Origin: Roseivivax lentus
GTDB taxonomy: Bacteria > Pseudomonadota > Alphaproteobacteria > Rhodobacterales > Rhodobacteraceae
Assembly (NCBI RefSeq): GCF_900156805.1
Contig: NZ_FTOQ01000013.1
Coordinates: forward strand, 42,500-106,499
Length of the DNA stretch: 64,000 nt
Direction of reading: 5' to 3'
Positions 7,499 through 15,969 of this stretch are shown here, piece by piece (positions within the stretch are counted from its first letter, which is position 1; the number at the start of each line of letters is the position of its first letter). Under the pieces are notes generated by a model. It was not told the DNA's origin. It worked only from the letters and a program-made list of their open reading frames with translations, and searched no databases. The position numbers and the translations under genes are program-made.

Positions 7499-8923
7499 AT
7501 GACGATCATTCCCGTGCTTTTGGCAGGTGGCTCCGGTACGCGGCTCTGGCCGACATCGCGGCGGTCCTATCCCAAGCAGTTTTCGCCGCTGACGGGTCCT
7601 GAAAGCCTTTTCCAGGCCTCGGCGCGGCGCATGTCCGGCCCGGATTTCGCGCCGCCCATGGTGCTCACGGGCGACCCGTTCCGCTTCATCGTGACCGAAC
7701 AGCTGGCCGCGCTGGAAATCCAGGCGCAGGCCATCGTCATCGAGCCCGAGGGCCGCAACACCGCCCCCGCCGTTCTTGCCGCGGCGCTTCTGGCTGCAAA
7801 GACCGACCCGGAGGCGCTTCTTCTGGTGGCGCCCTCGGATCACAAGATCGCCGATGCGGAGCGGTTCCGGCAAACCGTCACGGCGGCGCTTCCGGCCGCC
7901 GAGGCAGGCCGCCTCGTGACCTTCGGCATCACCCCCGACCGGCCTGAGACTGGCTACGGTTATCTCGAACTCGCTCCCGACGCCGATGCCGGGGCAGGGG
8001 AGGTGCAGCCGCTCGCCCGCTTCGTCGAGAAACCTGACCTCGAACGGGCCGAGGCGATGCTCGCATCGGGCAATTTCCTCTGGAATGCGGGGATCTTCCT
8101 GTTCCGGGCCGACGCGATCCTGTCGGCCTTCAAGGCGCATGCGCCCGACCTGATCCCCACCGTCACCGAAGCCGTCGAGAAGGCCGAGCGTGACCTCGCC
8201 TTCACCCGCCTTGCCCCCGAGCCCTGGTCGCGCGTCACCGACATCTCCATCGACTTCGCGATCATGGAGAAGTCCGACCGCCTGTCCGTCATGCCCTATG
8301 GCGGCAACTGGTCCGATCTCGGCGGCTGGGACGCGGTCTGGGCCGAGGGCGGACCCGATGCGGCGGGCAACGTGACCTCCGAGCATGCCACCGCCATCGA
8401 TTGCACCGACACGCTTCTGCGCTCTGACAGCGAACGGGTCGAGCTGGTGGGCATCGGCCTTGACGATATCATCGCCGTGGCCACGCAGGATGCCGTGCTG
8501 GTCGGGCGCAAGTCGCAGGCGCAACGCGTGAAGGAGGCGGTTGCGGCGCTCAAGGCCAAGAAGGCGCATCAGGCCACCGATTTCCCGCGCGATTACCGCC
8601 CCTGGGGCTGGTTCGAAAGCCTCGTCATCAGCGGGCGTTTCCAGGTGAAACGGATCGTCGTGCATCCCGGCGCCGCGCTGTCGCTGCAATCGCACCATCA
8701 CCGGGCCGAACACTGGATCGTGGTGCAGGGCACGGCGCGCGTGACCATCGGCGAGGAGGTGGTGCTCGTGACCGAGAACCAGTCCGTCTACATCCCTCTG
8801 GGCGAGAAACACCGCCTGGAGAATCCGGGCAAGTTCGACATGGTCCTGATCGAGGTCCAGACCGGCGCGTATCTCGGCGAGGACGACATCATCCGCTACG
8901 AGGATGTATATGCTCGAAAATAG
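7499..8923 (+). CDS. manC: Mannose-1-phosphate guanylyltransferase / mannose-6-phosphate isomerase
   Basis: This 474-residue bifunctional enzyme makes GDP-mannose from fructose-6-phosphate-derived mannose phosphates (with a phosphomannomutase), a precursor of many surface polysaccharides. The nucleotidyltransferase domain starts with LLAGGSGTRLWPTSR, continues with PSDHKI and FVEKPD, and fills about the first 330 residues. The C-terminal isomerase cupin has RPWGWFESL, PGAALSLQSHHHRAEHW and a final VLIEVQTGAYLGEDDIIRYED. The start is the ATG at 7499. The downstream cytochrome gene has its own ribosome site and a 173-base spacer. Its likely customers are the exopolysaccharide glycosyltransferases at either end of the window. 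Confidence 0.93.
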   Translation: MTIIPVLLAGGSGTRLWPTSRRSYPKQFSPLTGPESLFQASARRMSGPDFAPPMVLTGDPFRFIVTEQLAALEIQAQAIVIEPEGRNTAPAVLAAALLAAKTDPEALLLVAPSDHKIADAERFRQTVTAALPAAEAGRLVTFGITPDRPETGYGYLELAPDADAGAGEVQPLARFVEKPDLERAEAMLASGNFLWNAGIFLFRADAILSAFKAHAPDLIPTVTEAVEKAERDLAFTRLAPEPWSRVTDISIDFAIMEKSDRLSVMPYGGNWSDLGGWDAVWAEGGPDAAGNVTSEHATAIDCTDTLLRSDSERVELVGIGLDDIIAVATQDAVLVGRKSQAQRVKEAVAALKAKKAHQATDFPRDYRPWGWFESLVISGRFQVKRIVVHPGAALSLQSHHHRAEHWIVVQGTARVTIGEEVVLVTENQSVYIPLGEKHRLENPGKFDMVLIEVQTGAYLGEDDIIRYEDVYARK

Positions 8924-9096
8924 TGGAATTTCGCTTTGAGACCAAGGAAGGCATAGCCAATCACGAAAACAGGGCTAAGCTCGACATCTGCATGGATGAA
9001 GGACGACCGGCACCCGTTTCGATGAGGGAGGAGAACATGCCCGACGGCGAAACGGCGACGGTATCCTTGGGTCAAACCAGATCAGAAAGGACGATC

Positions 9097-9537
9097 ATGC
9101 TTAAGAAACTTCTTGCAGCCACCTGCCTCTTCGCGCTCCCCGCGGGCTTCGCCATGGCTGAGAGCCATTCGTCGGGCGAAATGGAATTCGAGATCGTTGG
9201 CGATGCCGAGGCGGGTGAGCGGGTCTACCGCAAGTGCCAGGCCTGCCACATGGTGGGTGAGGACGCGCAGAACCGTGTCGGTCCGCAGCAGAACGGCGTG
9301 TTGGGCCGCACCGTGGGCGCGGTCGAAGACTTCCGCTATTCCGACGTGCTGATGGAGAAGAACGCCGAAGGCGTGGTCTGGACGCCCGAGACCCTCGCGG
9401 CCTTCCTCGAGAACCCGCGCGAATGGGCACCGGGCACAAAGATGTCCTTCGCGGGCCTGCGCAAGGAAGAAGAGCGCAACGACGTGATCGCCTATCTCGC
9501 GACCTACAACGCCGACGGCACCCGCACCACCGAGTAA
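9097..9537 (+). CDS. Class I cytochrome c, exported
   Basis: This 146-residue protein has a signal peptide (MLKKLLAATCLFALPAGFAMA) and one haem site, CQACH, in YRKCQACHMVGEDAQNRVGP. The distal methionine ligand is in PGTKMSFAGL near the C terminus. The pattern is that of soluble cytochrome c2/c550 proteins that carry single electrons in the periplasm. The ATG at 9097 follows AGAAAGG. A strong terminator follows the gene, so it may be transcribed mostly alone, though the ABC importer genes downstream are on the same strand and may share readthrough. What donates electrons to it cannot be told from this region. Confidence 0.9.
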   Translation: MLKKLLAATCLFALPAGFAMAESHSSGEMEFEIVGDAEAGERVYRKCQACHMVGEDAQNRVGPQQNGVLGRTVGAVEDFRYSDVLMEKNAEGVVWTPETLAAFLENPREWAPGTKMSFAGLRKEEERNDVIAYLATYNADGTRTTE

Positions 9538-9557
9538 GCCGCCTCGTCGCAACGATC

Positions 9558-9593
9558 ACGCCCGGGCCCCCATCTCGGCGGCCCGGGCGTTTT
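9558..9593 (+). terminator. Rho-independent terminator after the cytochrome c gene
   Basis: The arms CGCCCGGGCC (9559-9568) and GGCCCGGGCG (9580-9589) are perfect complements and are followed by TTTT. This is a strong intrinsic terminator 20 bases after the cytochrome stop. It separates the cytochrome from the importer operon or attenuates readthrough into it. Confidence 0.85.
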
Positions 9594-9686
9594 GCTGTCT
9601 CTCCCCCAAAAGTCGCGGTTCCCCGGCGCCGGTCATGTGTCAGTCTTGGAGCGAGCCGGGCCCGCCGCCCGGCACGGGAGGCTTCG

Positions 9687-10661
9687 ATGACACCTATCCT
9701 CACCCGCCTCGGCGCGGCGCTTGCCGGGCTCGTGCTGGCAACCTCCGCGCTGGCGCAGGACCTGCCGACCATTCGCGGCGCGGTGCTCAAGATCGGCACC
9801 GTGAACTGGGAATTGGCGACCATCGTCGAGAACGGTCTCGACGAAAAGCACGGCTTCAAGCTCGAGATCATGCCCTTCGCCGACAATGGCGCGACCCGCG
9901 TGGCCGTGGAAGGCGGCGAGGCCGACATGGCGGTCGCCGACTGGATCTGGGTGGCGCGCCAGCGGGCAGGGGGCAAGGACTACACCTTCGTGCCCTATTC
10001 GAAGGCGGTCGGCAGCCTCGTCGTGCCCGAAGGCAGCGATGCGCAGACGCTGGCGGATCTCGCAGGCGGCAAGATCGGTATCGCTGGCGGTCCCTTGGAC
10101 AAGTCCTGGCTGATCCTGCGGGCCTATGCGCAGAAGCAATACGGCTTCGATCTCAAGGCCGGGACCGAACAGGTCTATGGCGCCCCGCCGCTGATCTTCA
10201 AATCCGGCCTCGGCGGGGATTATGCCGGTGCCATCAACTTCTGGCATTTCCTCGCAAAGATGAAAGCCGCCGGGATGCGTGAGCTGATCTCGGTCGAGAC
10301 CGCCGCGACGGCGCTTGGCCTCAATCCCGAAACGCCGCTTCTCGGCTATTATTTCAAGGATGCCTTCGTCGCCGAGAACCCCGGCATCGCGCAGGCCTTC
10401 TACAACGCCTCGCGGGAGGCAAAGGCGCTCCTGATGTCCGATCCCGCCGCGTGGGAGGCGATCCGTCCGAGCATGAACGCCCAGACCGAGGCGCAGTTCG
10501 CGCAGCTCAAGGCGGACTGGATCGCCGGCGTGCCGGAGCGAGGACCGATCGACCGCGCGGGCGCGGATGCCTTCCTTGCGCTCATGAACGCGCTTGGGGG
10601 CGCCGATCTTGTCGGCGACGCGCAAAGCGTGCCCGCGGGCCTTTTCGCCGAGGTCGAGTGA
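9687..10661 (+). CDS. ABC importer substrate-binding protein, NitT/TauT (NMT1) type
   Basis: This 324-residue periplasmic protein has a signal peptide ending LVLATSALA and then the NMT1/SsuA-like fold: LKIGTVNWELATIVENGLDEKHGF, a VEGGEADMAVADWIWVARQ stretch and LADLAGGKIGIAGGPLDKSW. The family binds taurine, sulphonates, nitrate, pyrimidine precursors or other small anions; the ligand here is unknown. The ATG at 9687 follows GGGAGG. Its stop overlaps the permease start (GTGA), and the whole set reads as SBP, permease, ATPase and a small exported protein with 4-base overlaps at each junction. Confidence 0.88.
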   Translation: MTPILTRLGAALAGLVLATSALAQDLPTIRGAVLKIGTVNWELATIVENGLDEKHGFKLEIMPFADNGATRVAVEGGEADMAVADWIWVARQRAGGKDYTFVPYSKAVGSLVVPEGSDAQTLADLAGGKIGIAGGPLDKSWLILRAYAQKQYGFDLKAGTEQVYGAPPLIFKSGLGGDYAGAINFWHFLAKMKAAGMRELISVETAATALGLNPETPLLGYYFKDAFVAENPGIAQAFYNASREAKALLMSDPAAWEAIRPSMNAQTEAQFAQLKADWIAGVPERGPIDRAGADAFLALMNALGGADLVGDAQSVPAGLFAEVE

Positions 10662-11422
10662 CCGTGACGTCCGGGCCGGATCAGCGCGCGGTCACGGCGC
10701 TTTCCCTGCTCGGGCTTCTCGTGCTCTGGATGGGCGCGGCGGCGCTGACCGCGGATGCCTCGGTTCTGCCGCAGCCCTACGCGCTGATCGCGCCGCTCCG
10801 GGCGGAGCTCGCCTCGGGTGAACTGCTCTACCATCTGAGCCAGACCCTGCTGCGCGTCGCCTGGGCCTTCACGCTGGCCATGGCGCTCGGCATCGCGCTC
10901 GGCCTCGTCATGGGGCGGTCGGAGCGGGTGAACCGCTGGCTCGATCCCTGGCTGGTCGTGTTCCTGAACCTGCCGGCGCTGGTGCTCATCGTGCTCTGCT
11001 ATCTCTGGATCGGGCTGAACGAGACCGCGGCCATCGTCGCGGTCGTGCTCAACAAGGTGCCGAACGTGGCCACGATGATCCGCGAAGGCGCGCGCGCCAC
11101 CTCGCCCGCGCTCGACGCCCTGGCGCGGGTCTACCGGATGCCGCCCGCCACGCGTCTGCGTCACGTGCTGCTGCCCCAGCTTGCGCCGTTCATCGCGGGG
11201 GCTGCGCGGTCGGGCGTGGCGGTGATCTGGAAGATCGTGCTGGTGGTGGAGTTCCTCGGCCGCTCCTCGGGGATCGGCTTTCAGATCCATCTCTATTTCC
11301 AGCTATTCGACGTGGCCATGGTCCTCGTCTACGCGCTGTCCTTCATCTGCGTGATGCTCTTGGTCGAATGGGCGCTGCTGCAGCCATGGGAACGGCGCGT
11401 GCGGCGCTGGCGCGTGGTATGA
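10658..11422 (+). CDS. ABC importer permease, NitT/TauT type
   Basis: This 254-residue inner-membrane protein has about six hydrophobic segments and the BPD-transport coupling-loop region EGARATSPALDALARVYRMPPATRLRHVLLPQLAPF, typical of SsuC/TauC permeases. The GTG at 10658 overlaps the stop of the binding-protein gene; another GTG lies two codons later. It forms the membrane pore with the ATPase encoded next. Confidence 0.88.
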   Translation: MTVTSGPDQRAVTALSLLGLLVLWMGAAALTADASVLPQPYALIAPLRAELASGELLYHLSQTLLRVAWAFTLAMALGIALGLVMGRSERVNRWLDPWLVVFLNLPALVLIVLCYLWIGLNETAAIVAVVLNKVPNVATMIREGARATSPALDALARVYRMPPATRLRHVLLPQLAPFIAGAARSGVAVIWKIVLVVEFLGRSSGIGFQIHLYFQLFDVAMVLVYALSFICVMLLVEWALLQPWERRVRRWRVV

Positions 11423-12042
11423 TCGAGATCGCCATCACCGCGAAGTCCTTCGGCGACCGTCCCGTCCTGGGGCCGATCCGCTTCGATATCGCGCCGGGCG
11501 AGACGGTCGCCGTCACCGGCCCGTCCGGGATCGGCAAATCGACGCTCCTGCGCATCGTCGCGGGGATCGACACGGAATTCGAAGGCCACGTGACCACGCC
11601 CCCGCGCATCGCCATGGTGTTCCAGGAACCGACGCTTCTGCCCTGGCGCTCGGTGCTGCAGAATCTCACGCTGGTGCATCCGGAGCTTGGGGATGATGCG
11701 GCGCGCGCGCGGCTCGACCGCGTCGGCCTTGCCGACAAGGCGGGGGATTTTCCGGGCCAGCTTTCCCTCGGTCAGCAGCGACGCCTTGCGCTGGCCCGCG
11801 CCTTCGCGGGCGCGCCGGAGCTTCTGATCCTCGACGAGCCCTTCGTCTCGCTCGACAAAACGACGGCAGAGACGATGCTCGGCCTGACCGAGGCGCTTAT
11901 CGCCGAGACGCGGCCCGCCACGCTCTTCGTGACCCATGCCGCGGCCGAGGCGCGGCGCCTTGCCACCCGAACCCTCGCGCTGCGCGGCAGCCCCGCGACC
12001 CTCGCGCCCCATCCTGTCGAAACCAAAGGAGTGAAACCTTGA
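11419..12042 (+). CDS. ABC importer ATPase, NitT/TauT type, compact
   Basis: This 207-residue ATPase has Walker A GPSGIGKSTLL, a Q-loop in MVFQEPTLLPWRSV, Walker B LLILDEPFVSLD and an H-loop FVTHAAAEA. The signature motif is LSLGQ rather than LSGGQ. It is shorter than the usual 240-260 residues of SsuB/TauB because the C-terminal tail is missing. The ATG at 11419 overlaps the permease stop (ATGA), and its own TGA overlaps the TTG start of the next gene. It should power import of the ligand captured by the upstream binding protein. Confidence 0.88.
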   Translation: MIEIAITAKSFGDRPVLGPIRFDIAPGETVAVTGPSGIGKSTLLRIVAGIDTEFEGHVTTPPRIAMVFQEPTLLPWRSVLQNLTLVHPELGDDAARARLDRVGLADKAGDFPGQLSLGQQRRLALARAFAGAPELLILDEPFVSLDKTTAETMLGLTEALIAETRPATLFVTHAAAEARRLATRTLALRGSPATLAPHPVETKGVKP

Positions 12043-12467
12043 AACCCATCGTCCTGGGCCTCGCCCTCAGCCTGTCGGCGAGCCTTGCCGCCGCGCATGA
12101 ATACGGCTTTGCGGGCATCCTCTCGAACGGCAATTCCGGCGAGATGCCGGGCCTCACCCTGTCTGTGGGCGCACCCATCGCAGACGGGCCCATCACGCTC
12201 GAATCCGGCAAGGTCTACGAGATGGAGATCACCGCGGACGGATCGGCGGAACTGGCGCTCACGGGGCCCGATTTCTTCCGGGCGATCTGGGTCAACGAGG
12301 TGGTCGTCAACGGCCTCGAAATCCGGCCCTTCGGCCTTGAATCGGTGGAATTCGACGAGGCGGGCGAGATGGAGATCGAATTCGTCGCGATCAAGCCCGG
12401 CACCTACGAGCTGAAGATCCCCGGCTCGACTGGCGACACGCAGCGGGTCGAGATCACCATCCGGTAG
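12039..12467 (+). CDS. Small exported protein, cupredoxin-like beta-sandwich, TTG start
   Basis: This 142-residue protein has a signal peptide (KPIVLGLALSLSASLAAA) and a beta-rich body: SGKVYEMEITADGSAELALTG, a PDFFRAIWVNEVVVNG stretch and GTYELKIPGSTGDTQRVEI. The shape recalls cupredoxin-like folds, but there is no cysteine and only one histidine (in AAAHEYGF), so a copper site of the usual type is not possible. The start must be the TTG at 12039, which overlaps the ATPase stop (TTGA) and sits seven bases after AAGGAG. As the last gene of the importer operon it may help capture or bind the same ligand. Its function is unknown. Confidence 0.75.
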   Translation: MKPIVLGLALSLSASLAAAHEYGFAGILSNGNSGEMPGLTLSVGAPIADGPITLESGKVYEMEITADGSAELALTGPDFFRAIWVNEVVVNGLEIRPFGLESVEFDEAGEMEIEFVAIKPGTYELKIPGSTGDTQRVEITIR

Positions 12468-12486
12468 GGCAGGGGGCCTTCGCCGC

Positions 12487-13203
12487 TCAGAACAGCGCGC
12501 CCACCACCAGCGGCGCCAGCAAGGCGGTCAGCATCGCGTTCAACCCCATGCCGATGCCCGCGAAGGCGCCGGCGGTCGAATTGACGCGGAAGGCATGGGC
12601 CGTGCCGATCCCGTGCGCCGCGAGGCCCACCGCGAAACCCCGCGCGCGCCAATCGGTGATCCGCAACGCGTTCAGCAGCGGCGTCGCGACGATCGCGCCG
12701 GTGATCCCCGTCAGGATCACGAGGACGGCGGTCAGGGTGGGCTCCCCGCCGATGGCCTGCGACACGCCCAGGGCCACGGGTGCTGTGGCGGATTTCGGGG
12801 CCAGCGACAGCAGCGCCTCGCCCCGCACGCCAAGCGCATAGGCAATGCCAAGCGCGCTGCCGATGGCCGTCACCGCCCCCGCCAGAAGTGCGGCCAGCAT
12901 CGGCAGAAGCGTCTTCCGCACCCGTCCGAGGTTGTCGTAAAGCGGCAGGGCCAGCGCCACGGTCGCGGGCCCCAGCATGAAATGCACGAATTGCGCGCCT
13001 TCGAAATAGGCCTCGAAGGGCGTGCTGCTGATCGTCAGGACCAGCGCGATGAGGATGATCGCGATCAGCACCGGATTGGCCAGCGGGTGGCGGCGCAACG
13101 CCTCGGCGATCCGGTCGGCGATGACATAGGCCGCAAGCGTCACGGTTAGCCACAGCAGCGGCTCTTCCGCGAGATAGGACCACAATTCGAACGGATCAGT
13201 CAT
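12487..13203 (-). CDS. lrgB: LrgB family membrane protein
   Basis: This 238-residue protein is almost wholly hydrophobic and matches LrgB/CidB/YohK: AAYVIADRIAEALRRHPLANPVLIA near the N terminus, LAPKSATAPVALGVSQAIGG and VGLAAHGIGTAHAFRV near the C terminus. Family members act with LrgA in murein hydrolase control and in export of organic acids such as glycolate or pyruvate. The ATG at 13203 overlaps the 3' end of lrgA by eight bases, so they form a coupled pair. It converges with the importer operon; only 19 bases separate the two stops. Confidence 0.92.
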   Translation of the reverse strand: MTDPFELWSYLAEEPLLWLTVTLAAYVIADRIAEALRRHPLANPVLIAIILIALVLTISSTPFEAYFEGAQFVHFMLGPATVALALPLYDNLGRVRKTLLPMLAALLAGAVTAIGSALGIAYALGVRGEALLSLAPKSATAPVALGVSQAIGGEPTLTAVLVILTGITGAIVATPLLNALRITDWRARGFAVGLAAHGIGTAHAFRVNSTAGAFAGIGMGLNAMLTALLAPLVVGALF

Positions 13204-13552
13204 CGGCGGCCGCACCGGTCAGCTTCGCCGTCAGGATGAAGGCCCAGACCCCGGCGAGGATCGCCAGCGTGGTGGAGCCGATCAGGGCCGCGGCCAGCGC
13301 AAGGCCGTTCTCCGCGAAGGTGCCGAGATGCGCCGTGACGCCCACGCCTGCGGGCACGAACAGCAGCGAAAGATGCGCCAGAAGCCCCGATGTCGTCTCG
13401 CGCATTCGGTCGGCAAGGCGGGGCAGGGCGATGAAGGTGGCGAACAGCGCCGCAAGGCCGATGACCGGCCCCGGCACCGGCAATCCGAACCCGCGCGAGG
13501 CCAGTTCTCCGCCCAGCTGGAACAGCAGCAGGATCGCGACGTTCTGGATCAT
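13196..13552 (-). CDS. lrgA: LrgA/CidA family membrane protein
   Basis: This 118-residue protein has four hydrophobic segments and the family pattern LLFQLGGELASRGFGLPVPGPVIGLAALF, then LSLLFVPAGVGVTAHL. LrgA proteins are holin-like and work with LrgB, encoded immediately downstream with an overlap. The gap of 55 bases to the upstream ynjD-like gene is short enough for readthrough from that operon. Confidence 0.9.
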   Translation of the reverse strand: MIQNVAILLLFQLGGELASRGFGLPVPGPVIGLAALFATFIALPRLADRMRETTSGLLAHLSLLFVPAGVGVTAHLGTFAENGLALAAALIGSTTLAILAGVWAFILTAKLTGAAADD

Positions 13553-13607
13553 CCGGGGGCCTCCATCGGCGTGGCTCCGGCGACGCTAAGGCAGGTGGCG
13601 GGCGCGC

Positions 13608-14243
13608 TCAACCGCCAAGCGTGACCACCGGCCCGCCCGCGGCATCGGCGTCGGCCTTGTCATGCGTGACCATGATCACCGGCAGGCCCCGGTCGCGGGC
13701 CCTGTCGAACACGAGACGGCGCATCTGGTCGCGGCGATCCGCATCAAGGCCCGAAAACGCCTCGTCCAGAAGCAGCGCCCGCGGTTCCGACAAGAGCATC
13801 CGCATCAGCGCGACGCGCGCCTTCTGCCCACCGGAAAGCGTGGCCGGGTCGCGCTCGGCAAAGCCCGCCATGCCGATCTCTTCCAGCGCTTCGGCGATCT
13901 TCCGGCGCCGCTCCGCCGCGCTGCCCCCGGGGCTCAACCCGAAGGCCAGGTTCGCGCCCACCGAAAGATGCGGGAACAGCAGGTCGTCCTGGAAGAGGAT
14001 GCCGATCCGCCGGGCCTCGGGCGCGGCCCTGCTGATATCGGCGCCGTCCAGAAGCACGCGGCCGTCGAAGCGGAACGCGGGCGCAAGCGTGCCGGTGATG
14101 AGGGACAGAAGCGTGGACTTGCCGACGCCCGACGGGCCCATCACGCTCAAAACCTCGCCCGGCGCCACGTGACGGTCGAGCGCGACGACCTCTCGTCCGG
14201 CGCGGGTGATCGACACGCGGTCCAGTGTCAGGCCGTCAGCCAT
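13608..14243 (-). CDS. ynjD: ABC transporter ATPase, YnjD-like
   Basis: This 211-residue ATPase has Walker A GPSGVGKSTLL, Q-loop ILFQDDLLFPHL, signature LSGGQKARVAL, Walker B ALLLDEAFSGLD (DEA in place of DEP) and H-loop VTHDKADAD. The compact size and the neighbours match E. coli YnjD. The ATG at 14243 overlaps the permease gene by eight bases. It should energise uptake of the unknown ligand of the YnjB-like protein. Confidence 0.85.
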   Translation of the reverse strand: MADGLTLDRVSITRAGREVVALDRHVAPGEVLSVMGPSGVGKSTLLSLITGTLAPAFRFDGRVLLDGADISRAAPEARRIGILFQDDLLFPHLSVGANLAFGLSPGGSAAERRRKIAEALEEIGMAGFAERDPATLSGGQKARVALMRMLLSEPRALLLDEAFSGLDADRRDQMRRLVFDRARDRGLPVIMVTHDKADADAAGGPVVTLGG

Positions 14244-15966
14244 GCATGCCCCTCCTGTTGCGCCACAGAAGGGCCGGGATGAGAAGCGCGGCGGCGAAGG
14301 GCACCATGGCGACCAGCGTCTGCGCCACGCCGTAGACGCCGATGGCCCGCCGGTCCCCGCCCGAGGCAAGGGCCACCGCCTCCGTCGTCAGGGTGGCGAC
14401 GCGACCGCCGCCCGCGAGAAGGGTCGGCAGGTATTGCCCGACGCTGACGGCGATGCCCACGGCGGCGGCGGTCAGGATCGGCCGCGCCAGCATCGGCAGA
14501 CGGACCCGCCACAGCACGCCCGAGGGCGAGGTGCCGAGCGCGCGCGCGACGATGCCCGTCCGCGGCTCCCAGGCGCGCCAGGGATCGCCCAGCGACAGGA
14601 AGATGTAGGGCAGCACGAAGACGAGATGCGCGATGACGACCGGGATCGTCCCGGCGGTCAGCCCGAAGGTCAGGAACAACGTCTGCAGCCCCGGCAGGAA
14701 GGCGATCTGCGGCACCACGAGGGGCAGGTAGACCAGCCACAGCCCCGCCTGCGTCAGCGCCCGGTCGCGACGATATTCCGCCTCGAGGCAGCCGATGACG
14801 AGGATCAGGGCGAGGGCCGTGGCGATCCCGGCGATCAGCGCGGTGGCGCCCGTCGCCTGCCAGGCTTCGGGCCCGTGCCGCGCCCAGCTGCGCATGTCGA
14901 ACCCGTTGGGCAACGGATCGGGAAAACCCCAGAACCCGGCGAAGGACCAGACCGCAAGGCAGGCGATGCCGCCCAGCACCGCAAGAGCCGAGAAGGCACC
15001 CGCGACGACGCCCAGCGGGCGGAGAAGCTGGTCCGCCGCGCGCCCGCGCCCGCCGCGCGCGATCCAGGCTTGGCCCAGCCGTGCCACGGCCCACTCACCC
15101 GCCCGCCACAGGATCAGTGCGGCGATCACGAGGGCCAGCTGCAGCATCGCCGCGGCCGAGGCCGTCAACCGCATCGCGAGGTCCGGATCGGCCATCCAGC
15201 GCACGACCTGGACCGAGAGCGGCGGCGGGGTCGATGGCCCGAGGATCAGTGCCACATCCACCACCGACATCGAATAGGCCAGCACCACGTAGACCGGCAG
15301 GCGGATCTGGGCGTAGATCGCGGGAAAGACGCTTTTCAGCCAGCCCGCCACGCGCCCATAGCCCGCCGCCTGCGCCACGCGCATCCGCCGCGTGGCGTCG
15401 GCCTGACCCATCGCGGCCAGGCCCATCAGCATCAGGAACGGCATTTCCTTGGCCACCAGCCCGGCGACCATGGCAAGGCCCAGCTGATCATGCACGATCA
15501 GCAGATCGGGCGGCCGCTCCCATCCCGTGGCCCAAGGCGACAGCGCGCGCGCGATCCAGCCCGAGGGCGCGATCAGGAAGGCAAGGCCGAAGGCCATCGC
15601 CGCATGGGGCACCGACAGAAGCGGCGACAGCAATCGCTCCAGCACCCGGAAGGCGCGGGTGCCCGACCAGCCCGCGAAAAGCAGCGTCACCGCCGCGAGG
15701 GCGAGGGCGGTCGCCAGAAGCCCGGTGCTGACCGACAGCCGCGTCGCCGCGCCGAGCCCGGGCCAATCGAGCAGCGACCGGAACGGGTCGAGCGAGAGCG
15801 TCGAGAGCCCCGCGGCGGGCAGGTAGCCGAAGGCGGGCAGCAGCGTACCGGCGAGCCCCGCCGCGACCGGACCCAGCATCACCAGCAGGGTCAGGGGCGG
15901 GAACGCCGCCACGAGGCCGGTGCGCGGGACGGGGCCGCCACCATCGGAAAGCGCCCGGATCGGCAC
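14236..15966 (-). CDS. ynjC: ABC transporter permease, YnjC-like double-length
   Basis: This 576-residue permease is a fused pair of binding-protein-dependent permease domains, as in YnjC, ThiP and FbpB. Twelve or so hydrophobic segments are visible. The coupling loops are RMRVAQAAGYGRVAGWLKSVFPAI in the first half and VARALGTSPSGVLWRVRLPML in the second. It begins with GTG at 15966, three bases after the YnjB-like stop, and overlaps the ATPase gene. One polypeptide therefore supplies both halves of the membrane channel. Confidence 0.87.
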   Translation of the reverse strand: MPIRALSDGGGPVPRTGLVAAFPPLTLLVMLGPVAAGLAGTLLPAFGYLPAAGLSTLSLDPFRSLLDWPGLGAATRLSVSTGLLATALALAAVTLLFAGWSGTRAFRVLERLLSPLLSVPHAAMAFGLAFLIAPSGWIARALSPWATGWERPPDLLIVHDQLGLAMVAGLVAKEMPFLMLMGLAAMGQADATRRMRVAQAAGYGRVAGWLKSVFPAIYAQIRLPVYVVLAYSMSVVDVALILGPSTPPPLSVQVVRWMADPDLAMRLTASAAAMLQLALVIAALILWRAGEWAVARLGQAWIARGGRGRAADQLLRPLGVVAGAFSALAVLGGIACLAVWSFAGFWGFPDPLPNGFDMRSWARHGPEAWQATGATALIAGIATALALILVIGCLEAEYRRDRALTQAGLWLVYLPLVVPQIAFLPGLQTLFLTFGLTAGTIPVVIAHLVFVLPYIFLSLGDPWRAWEPRTGIVARALGTSPSGVLWRVRLPMLARPILTAAAVGIAVSVGQYLPTLLAGGGRVATLTTEAVALASGGDRRAIGVYGVAQTLVAMVPFAAALLIPALLWRNRRGMHG

Positions 15967-15969
15967 GCG

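Noticed and set aside
12039..12467. The small exported protein as a copper cupredoxin
   Set aside because: The copper ligands (cysteine, second histidine and methionine in the usual loop) are absent.
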